A DNA stretch of 64,000 bases from 62-47 sp044463945 (lineage in GTDB: Bacteria; Pseudomonadota; Alphaproteobacteria; Rhizobiales; Xanthobacteraceae), in the NCBI GenBank assembly GCA_044463945.1, contig JBIQLW010000006.1, positions 1-64,000 of the forward strand, written 5' to 3'. Every line of letters begins with the position of its first letter. Within the stretch, counting starts at the first letter, position 1. Made by a program: the position numbers and the translations under genes. The notes below the pieces were generated by a model, which was not told the origin of the DNA, searched no databases, and was given only the letters and a program-made list of their open reading frames with translations. Below, piece by piece: positions 58,660 to 64,000 of this stretch.

Positions 58660-59286
58660 CTACTGGCTGGCCCAGACGATGCGCGCGATCCATTCGACCT
58701 GATCGGGCGACAGCGTGCGGTCGGGATGCGCGGGGTTGAGCGATTGCAGTTCCAGCGTCCTGGCGGTGCGGCGTTTCAGTTCCTTGACCATCACCTCGCC
58801 GTCGCGCGTCTTCACCACGACGCGGTCGCCGCGCCGGATCGGCGTGCCGGGGGACACGATGATGACGTCGCCGTCGCGATAGGCGGGCTTCATCGAATCG
58901 CCGGAAATTTCCAGCGCATAGGCGTGTTCGTCGTTGACCGACGGCAGCCCGACCTCGTCCCAGCCCTTGCCGACCGGAAAGCCGCCGTCGTCGAAATAGC
59001 CCCCGGCCCCGGCCTCGGCGAATCCGAGCAGCGGCACCGACGGCGTCGCCCGCGCGGTTTCCTCGATCAACTGCACGAAGGTGTCGATGGCGGTGTTGGT
59101 GGCGGCCAGCGCCTTGGCCACCGACTCGGTCGAGGGCCAGCGCTCGCGGCCGTCGCTGGTGATGCGCTTCGACTTGTTGAACGTGGTGGGGTCGAGCCCG
59201 GCGCGCTTGGCGAGCCCGGACGGCGACAGCCCGGCGCGCTCGGCCAGACGATCGAGAGCGGTCCAGATTTGATGATGGGTCAGCAT
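58660..59286 (-). CDS. S24-family helix-turn-helix regulator (LexA/CI-like fold)
   Basis: 208 aa from the ATG at 59286. The N-terminal helix-turn-helix is ERAGLSPSGLAKRAGLDPTTFNKSKR. A linker leads to the S24 domain: cleavage region FAEAGAGGYFDDGGFP, catalytic serine in ISGDSMKPAYRDGDVIIV and lysine in DRVVVKTRDGEVMVKELKRR. The N-terminus is phage-CI-like and not the LexA winged helix, so it is not LexA itself. It could self-cleave on RecA filaments, or act as a non-cleaving stress regulator. Its neighbour, across a convergent gap, is the DNA ligase gene. Confidence 0.9.
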   Translation of the reverse strand: MLTHHQIWTALDRLAERAGLSPSGLAKRAGLDPTTFNKSKRITSDGRERWPSTESVAKALAATNTAIDTFVQLIEETARATPSVPLLGFAEAGAGGYFDDGGFPVGKGWDEVGLPSVNDEHAYALEISGDSMKPAYRDGDVIIVSPGTPIRRGDRVVVKTRDGEVMVKELKRRTARTLELQSLNPAHPDRTLSPDQVEWIARIVWASQ

Positions 59287-59509
59287 CGTGTGTCCGTGAC
59301 GTTGATCGGCGAAGGCACGAAGGCAAGCTCGGGATGGCGTCCTAGGAATTATTACCTTACCACAGCCATATCCGCAATCGAGGAGCGACGATTTACGGCT
59401 CTTGAAGTCCGCCGGGGCCGCCGATACGGTCAGGCGCGGGTCGGGCGGCACCCGGCCGGGTGATGCAAAATTCCTGAGAGAACTCAACAACAAGCAGGAC
59501 ATCCTAGGG

Positions 59510-59854
59510 GTGCGCACGATCTATAAAATCTGTCCTGCCTCGGCCTGGCGCGAGGCCGAGCGCCAGGGCGTCTACACCGGCAGCGCCGACGACGTCCGCG
59601 ACGGCTTCATTCATTTCTCGACTGCCGCGCAGGTTGCCGAGACCGCGCGAAAACATTTCGCCGGGCAGACCGGGTTGTTCCTGATCGCGGTCGATGCCGA
59701 CGCGCTGGGGGACGCGCTGCGCTGGGAACCGTCACGCAACGAGGAACTGTTCCCGCACCTCTATGGTCCGCTCGATCTCGGCGCGGTGACCGAAGTGTTC
59801 GACCTGCCGGCGCGCCCCGACGGCGGCCATGACATTCCGGAGCTGCCGAGGTGA
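59510..59854 (+). CDS. DUF952 family protein
   Basis: 114 aa from the GTG at 59510, the normal size. It has TIYKICPASAWREAERQGVYTGSADDVRDGFIHFSTAAQVAETARKHFAGQTGLFLIAVDADALGDALRWEPSRNEELFPHLYGPLDL, clearly DUF952, a small cytoplasmic ADP-ribosyltransferase-like or glutathione-S-transferase-linked fold of unknown role. The stop overlaps the pyrD start (GTGA at 59851-59854), so translation is coupled. DUF952-pyrD pairing is common in Rhizobiales, from memory. Confidence 0.9.
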   Translation: MRTIYKICPASAWREAERQGVYTGSADDVRDGFIHFSTAAQVAETARKHFAGQTGLFLIAVDADALGDALRWEPSRNEELFPHLYGPLDLGAVTEVFDLPARPDGGHDIPELPR

Positions 59855-60945
59855 TCCGCGTCTTCGATGCCTTCTCGCTGCCGCTGCTGCGCCTGCTCGA
59901 TCCGGAAGACGCGCACCGCATGGCGATCTCCGGCCTGCGCCTGCTGCCGCCGATGCGGCCGCGCCCGGACGACCCGAAGCTCGCGGTGCGCGCGTTCGGC
60001 CTCAACTTCCGCAACCCGATCGGGCTCGCGGCGGGTTTCGACAAGAGCGCGGAAGCGCCGGACGCGCTGCTGCGGCTCGGCTTCGGCTTCGTCGAGATCG
60101 GCTCGGTGACGCCGCGCCCGCAGGCCGGCAATCCGCGCCCGCGGCTGTTCCGGCTGGAGCGCGACGAGGCGGTCATCAACCGCATGGGCTTCAACAACGA
60201 CGGCGCCGAAGCGGTGCTGCGGCGGCTCGCCAGCCGCGCGCAGCAGCCCGGCATCGTCGGCATCAATCTCGGCGCCAACAAGGATTCGCAGGATCGCGCC
60301 GCCGACTATGTGCGGCTGATCGAAACCTTCGCGCCGGTGGCGAGCTATTTCACCGTCAACGTCTCCTCGCCCAACACGCCGGGCCTGCGCAACCTGCAAC
60401 AGGCCGAGGCGCTCGACGATCTGCTGGCGCGGGTGATCGACGCGCGCGAGCGGGTACGGACCAACGCCGGCGACACCCCGGTGCTGCTCAAGATCGCGCC
60501 CGACCTCACGCTCGGCGAACTCGACGACGTGGTCCATATCGCCCGCTCGCGCCGGGTGGACGGCATGATCGTCGGCAACACCACGCTGGCGCGGCCGGCC
60601 TCGCTGCGCGACCAGACCGGAGCGCAACAGCAGGGCGGCCTTTCGGGGCGGCCGCTGTTCCGGCTCTCGACCCGCATGGTGGCCGAGACCTACGTGCGCG
60701 CCGAGGGCGCGTTTCCCCTGATCGGCGTCGGCGGCATCGACGGCGGCGGCGCGGCGCTGACAAAAATTCGCGCCGGCGCCAGCCTGATCCAGCTTTATTC
60801 GGCGCTGATCTACAAGGGCCTCGGCCTGATCGACGGCATCAAGCGCGATCTGGTGGCGACGCTGCTGCGCACCGGCCGCGATTCTTTGTCGGAGATCGTC
60901 GGCGCCGACGCCGCCGCCATCACCGCGGAAGACTGGCCGGCGTGA
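59851..60945 (+). CDS. pyrD: Dihydroorotate dehydrogenase (quinone), class 2
   Basis: 364 aa from the GTG at 59851, overlapping the DUF952 stop. A short N-terminal extension (IRVFDAFSLPLLRLLDPEDAHRMAI) for membrane contact is followed by the FMN barrel: FRNPIGLAAGFDKSAEAPDALLRLGFGFVEIGSVTPRPQ, catalytic serine region YFTVNVSSPNTPGLRNLQ, LLKIAPDL, NTTLARP and GVGGIDGGGAALTKIRAGASLIQLYSALIYKG. It oxidises dihydroorotate to orotate, passing electrons to ubiquinone. The gene is convergent with the MATE gene and overlaps it by 26 bp. Confidence 0.97.
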   Translation: MIRVFDAFSLPLLRLLDPEDAHRMAISGLRLLPPMRPRPDDPKLAVRAFGLNFRNPIGLAAGFDKSAEAPDALLRLGFGFVEIGSVTPRPQAGNPRPRLFRLERDEAVINRMGFNNDGAEAVLRRLASRAQQPGIVGINLGANKDSQDRAADYVRLIETFAPVASYFTVNVSSPNTPGLRNLQQAEALDDLLARVIDARERVRTNAGDTPVLLKIAPDLTLGELDDVVHIARSRRVDGMIVGNTTLARPASLRDQTGAQQQGGLSGRPLFRLSTRMVAETYVRAEGAFPLIGVGGIDGGGAALTKIRAGASLIQLYSALIYKGLGLIDGIKRDLVATLLRTGRDSLSEIVGADAAAITAEDWPA

Positions 60946-62278
60946 GCAGGACGGGACCGAACGTCGCCCGCTGCAACGCCGGATAGCGCAGCGCCTGCAA
61001 CAGTCCGCGCGCCAGCAGGAAAACCAGGAACGCCGTCCACAGCCCGGTGTTGCCCCACGGGATCAGCGCGAACCAGACGCCGATGTAGATCGCGAACGCC
61101 ACGGCCATCAGGTTGCGCATCTCGCGCGCCCACGCCGCGCCGATGAACACGCCGTCGAAGCAATAGGCCAGCACGCCGCAGGCCGGCGCCAGGGCCGCCA
61201 GCAGCATGTCGGCGCGCGCCGCCAGCCGCACCTCGGGGCTGGTGGTGATGAGATCGATCAGGCGGTCGCCGGCGACGACGAACACCAGCGACACCGCGAC
61301 GCCGAAGCCGACGCTCCACGCCAGCACCAGCCGCACCGCCCGCGCGAAGCCTGCGCGGTCGCGGCCGCCGAAGGTCTGGCCGCACAACTGCTCGGCGGCG
61401 TTGGCGAGGCCGTCGAGGAAGAACGAGCCGATCATCAGGAAATTGTACAGGACGGCGTTGGCGGCGAGCACCCGGTCGCCGGCGCGCGCGCCCTGCGCGG
61501 TGAAGAACAGGAACGCGCCGATCAGCGCCGCGGTGCGGATCATGATGTCGCGATTGACCGTCAGCATCCGCAGCCAGCGCGCGCGGTCGAACAGGAGCGC
61601 GCGAGGGACACCGCAAGCGGGGCCGAGCAGAGCGCGCGCGAGCGCGAGGCCGCTGGCGAAGCCGGCCGTCTCGGCGATCACGGTGGCGACCGCCGCGCCC
61701 GCGATGCCCCAGTTCAGCACCAGCACGAAAACCACGGTCAGCCCCATATTGACGAGATTGATGCCGACCTGGATCGCCAGCGCCAGGCCGGTGCGCGCCT
61801 GCCCCACCAGCCAGCCGAGAATCACGTAGTTGCCGAGCATGAAGGCGGCCGACCACAGCCGGATGTGGAAGTAGCTGGCGGCGGCGGCGGTCACCGCCTC
61901 GCTGCCGCCCATCGCCGCGAAGATCGCGGACGCCAGCGGCGTTCGCAGCGCCATCAGCGCAGCACCGATCGCCACCGCCAGCAGCAGCGCGCGGATCAGC
62001 ACCGCGCGCATCTCGACGCGGTCGTCCGCGCCGAGCGCCTGCGCGGTGAAGGCCACCGTCGCCATCCGCAGGAAGCCGAACAGCCAGAACACACAATCGA
62101 ACGCCACCGACGCCAGCGCCACGCCGCCGAGCAGCGTCGCGTCGCCAAGCTGGCCGATGGCGGCGGTGGACACCACGCCGAGCAGCGGCGTGGTCAGGTT
62201 GGCGAGCATCGCCGGGCCGGCGATGACGAACACGCGGCGGCTGTCGACCCGCAGCGCGGCCTGTCCGGGCGATGTCAT
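60920..62278 (-). CDS. MATE family efflux transporter
   Basis: 452 aa from the ATG at 62278 (the frame is open to 62380). About twelve membrane helices in two homologous halves. It belongs to the DinF/NorM-like group: ATPLLGVVSTAAIGQLGDATLLGGVALASVAFD with VAFTAQALGADDRVE in the first half, and QGARAGDRVLAANAVLYNFLMIGSFFLDGLANAAEQLCGQTFGGRDR in the second. Such carriers exchange drugs or metabolites with H+ or Na+. Its 3' end overlaps the convergent pyrD by 26 bp. The closest annotated relatives are DinF-like proteins. Confidence 0.92.
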   Translation of the reverse strand: MTSPGQAALRVDSRRVFVIAGPAMLANLTTPLLGVVSTAAIGQLGDATLLGGVALASVAFDCVFWLFGFLRMATVAFTAQALGADDRVEMRAVLIRALLLAVAIGAALMALRTPLASAIFAAMGGSEAVTAAAASYFHIRLWSAAFMLGNYVILGWLVGQARTGLALAIQVGINLVNMGLTVVFVLVLNWGIAGAAVATVIAETAGFASGLALARALLGPACGVPRALLFDRARWLRMLTVNRDIMIRTAALIGAFLFFTAQGARAGDRVLAANAVLYNFLMIGSFFLDGLANAAEQLCGQTFGGRDRAGFARAVRLVLAWSVGFGVAVSLVFVVAGDRLIDLITTSPEVRLAARADMLLAALAPACGVLAYCFDGVFIGAAWAREMRNLMAVAFAIYIGVWFALIPWGNTGLWTAFLVFLLARGLLQALRYPALQRATFGPVLLTPASLPR

Positions 62279-62295
62279 CGGCGTCGGCGCGGCGC

Positions 62296-62598
62296 TCAGC
62301 GTCCGCGCGGGGCGTTGACGAGGCGGGCGATCAGCCAGATCGGAACCACGATCACCGCCCCTAACAGGAAGTAGCGCCACAACCCGCTGATGGCGTCGAA
62401 GCCGAGGTCCCAGATGCGGATGAACAGCAGGCGGATGCTGTCAACGATATTCCACGGGTCGAGGCCGATCGCCGCCAGCACCACGCCGACCAGGATCGAC
62501 AGCATCACCAGCCGAAAGGCGACGCCGAGCGGCGAGCCGCCGAGAAAACGCGACAGGCCATCATGGCGTGCCGGCAGGTCGCGGGTCTCGTTCGGCAT
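62296..62598 (-). CDS. DUF6460 family small membrane protein
   Basis: 100 aa with two predicted membrane helices, GVAFRLVMLSILVGVVLAAIGL and RYFLLGAVIVVPIWLIARL. Between them is LDPWNIVDSIRLLFIRIWDLGFDAISGLW. It starts MPNETRDLPARHDGLSRFLGGSPL, ending NAPRGR. The assignment to DUF6460 is from memory of this ending and of FLGGSPL. The start has GGAG upstream. It lies 17 bp upstream of the MATE gene on the same strand, so the two may be cotranscribed. Function unknown. Confidence 0.8.
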   Translation of the reverse strand: MPNETRDLPARHDGLSRFLGGSPLGVAFRLVMLSILVGVVLAAIGLDPWNIVDSIRLLFIRIWDLGFDAISGLWRYFLLGAVIVVPIWLIARLVNAPRGR

Positions 62599-62691
62599 GG
62601 CAAATCTCCGGCGGGATCGATTCCCGGCATTATACCGCGTCGCAAATGGGGAACCAGTGCGGCGGCGTCAATGGCGCGATGACGTCCCGCC

Positions 62692-64000
62692 TCACGCCGC
62701 GCCCGACGACGCCGTCCGCGCCAGCGCGCCGTCGATCATGTTGACCGCGTTGGCGAGGCCGTAGACCGCGACGAAGGAGCCGAAGCGCGGCCCCTTCTCC
62801 TGTCCGAGCAGCACCTGATAGAGCATGTTGAACCATTCCAGCGACACGCCGGGGCGGCCGTCCTTGCCGGTCTTCCTGTGATCGAGGAACGGCTCGCGGC
62901 GGCCGATCTCGTAGACCACGTTCTGGATATCCTCGGCGCTGGCGTCCTCGGGCAGTTGCGAGAGCGCATCCCGCAGGTCGCCGAGCGCGGCGCGCTCGGC
63001 CTCGGTCGGCGCGCGGAACCGCTTCGTCGGCGCCACGAAGTCGCGGTAGTAGTTGATGGCGTAGCCGACCAGCGCGTCGAGGCCGGGATGGGTCTTTGGC
63101 GTCACGCCGGGACGGTAGCGCCCGATGAAGCCCCACAGCGTCTCGGCGTTCTCGGCATTGGACGACGACACCAGCGTCAGCAGAAGCTGGAACGTCACCG
63201 GCATGTCGGCCTTGGGCGGACGGCCGGCATGGATGTGCCAGACCGGATTGGAGAGGCGCTGCTTTGCGTCCTGCCGGGCATAGCCGTCGAGGAACTGCTG
63301 ATACTCGTCGACATGGCGCGGGATGACGTCGAAGTGCAGGCGCTTGGCCGCCTTCGGCTCGCGATACATGAACAGCGACAGCGATTCCGGCGAGGCGTAG
63401 CGCAGCCACTCGTCGATGGTCAGCCCGTTGCCCTTCGACTTGGAAATCTTCTGGCCCTTGTCGTCGAGGAACAGTTCGTAGTTGAAGCCGGCCGGCGGCG
63501 TGCCGCCGATCGCCGCGCAGATCTTGCCCGACAGCTTCACCGAGTCGATCAGGTCCTTGCCGGCCATCTCGTAATCGACGCCGAGCGCGGTCCAGCGCAT
63601 TGCCCAGTCCGGCTTCCATTGCAGTTTGCAATGCCCGCCGGTGACCGGGACGGTGACGCGCTCCTTGGTCTGCGGGTCGTCGTAGGACACCGTGCCGGCC
63701 TTGGCGTCATGAGCGACGATCGGCACCTGCAACACCACGCCGGTGCGCGGACAGATCGGCAGAAACGGCGAATAGCTCGCCGCGCGCTCCTCGCGCAGGC
63801 TGGGCAGCATGATCGCCATCACCTTGTCGATCTTCTCCAGCATCCTGAGCAGCGTCGCGTCGAAACGGCCGGACTTGTAGTACTGCGTCGACGAGGCGAA
63901 CTCGTAGTCGAAGCCGAACGTGTCGAGGAAGGCGCGCAGCCGCGCGTTGTTGTGCTCGCCGAAACTTTGATGGGTGCCGAACGGATCGCGGACCTGGGTC
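62692..64000 (-). CDS. lysS: Lysyl-tRNA synthetase, class I (5' end cut by the window edge)
   Basis: The window holds about 436 codons of the C-terminal part; the start lies beyond 64000. The KMSKS loop is present as QKISKSKGNGLTIDEW. PFLPICPRTGVVLQVP and GGHCKLQWKPDWAMRW are class I LysRS features; the enzyme is unrelated to class II LysRS and typical of alphaproteobacteria, spirochaetes and archaea. The frame stays open across 63844-64000 (RDPFGTHQSFGEHNNARLR visible). It charges tRNA-Lys. The gap to the small membrane gene is 93 bp. Confidence 0.96.
   Translation of the reverse strand, partial: TQVRDPFGTHQSFGEHNNARLRAFLDTFGFDYEFASSTQYYKSGRFDATLLRMLEKIDKVMAIMLPSLREERAASYSPFLPICPRTGVVLQVPIVAHDAKAGTVSYDDPQTKERVTVPVTGGHCKLQWKPDWAMRWTALGVDYEMAGKDLIDSVKLSGKICAAIGGTPPAGFNYELFLDDKGQKISKSKGNGLTIDEWLRYASPESLSLFMYREPKAAKRLHFDVIPRHVDEYQQFLDGYARQDAKQRLSNPVWHIHAGRPPKADMPVTFQLLLTLVSSSNAENAETLWGFIGRYRPGVTPKTHPGLDALVGYAINYYRDFVAPTKRFRAPTEAERAALGDLRDALSQLPEDASAEDIQNVVYEIGRREPFLDHRKTGKDGRPGVSLEWFNMLYQVLLGQEKGPRFGSFVAVYGLANAVNMIDGALARTASSGAA

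Noticed and set aside
58660..59286. Naming the S24 regulator lexA
   Set aside because: The DNA-binding part is a CI-like helix-turn-helix and lacks the LexA winged-helix signature.

Overview
The window is GC-rich core chromosome of an alphaproteobacterium, most probably a Bradyrhizobiaceae/Nitrobacteraceae member (Rhodopseudomonas, Bradyrhizobium, Nitrobacter or Afipia type). The pointers are a class I lysyl-tRNA synthetase, a C4-pathway 5-aminolevulinate synthase, the split b/b' F0 ATP synthase operon without F1 genes, the aa3 oxidase operon order coxB-coxA-ctaB-small gene-ctaG-coxC, and small outer-membrane beta-barrels with the WTGFYLG signature. I see no insertion sequence, prophage, integrase, CRISPR array or rRNA. 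Genus is inferred from gene content and order; no search was run.

Layout. 0.1-4.6 kb (minus): murA, DUF2948, hisD, UPF0262 and a low-molecular-weight phosphatase, in a tight run. 4.7-8.7 kb (plus): NTF2-like protein, tRNA-Thr(GGT), fdhD, a beta-barrel outer-membrane protein with a strong terminator, and an MBL-fold hydrolase. 8.7-15.2 kb: hemA with a possible FixK/FNR-type box, then a signalling block in which a sodium-solute-symporter-type hybrid histidine kinase lies between two response regulator genes. 15.4-17.1 kb (minus): YjbQ, an exported hypothetical and a DsbA-fold isomerase. 17.3-20.1 kb (plus): the F0 operon atpI-atpB-atpE-atpF'-atpF with promoter and terminator. 20.2-31.2 kb (minus): lipoprotein, GNAT, M16 protease, thrC, SURF1, DUF983 and the cytochrome aa3 operon, including a 53-aa gene between ctaG and ctaB. 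31.6-35.1 kb: IalB-like protein, tldD-lepB, and a PAN-domain protein. 35.4-38.1 kb: gshA, a MarR regulator and a divergent glutathione S-transferase with paired palindromes. 38.3-43.8 kb (minus): a complete fatty-acid beta-oxidation set (acyl-CoA dehydrogenase, thiolase, fused hydratase/dehydrogenase). 44.0-49.2 kb (plus): a PodJ-like polarity protein and a TSUP exporter coupled to a TIGR02186 protein. 49.4-58.6 kb: the four-gene ligase-associated DNA repair module (pdeM, Lhr-like helicase, MBL exonuclease, ATP-dependent ligase), split by a double-barrel outer-membrane protein and an orphan ABC solute-binding protein. 58.7-64 kb: an S24-family regulator, DUF952, pyrD, a MATE transporter, DUF6460 and truncated lysS.

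How it works together. Much of the window is energy metabolism and haem: ALA synthase, haem A/CuA/CuB assembly (ctaB, ctaG, SURF1), the terminal oxidase and the proton-conducting F0 sector. A second theme is carbon sensing and fatty-acid breakdown: the symporter-type kinase resembles CrbS/MxtR acetate-switch sensors, and beta-oxidation genes lie about 25 kb away. The less ordinary content is structural: covarying tandem hairpins between atpI and atpB, a 128-bp nested inverted repeat between the beta-oxidation genes, REP-like hairpins and a short recurring motif at convergent gene ends, and the double-barrel outer-membrane protein inside the interrupted repair module.
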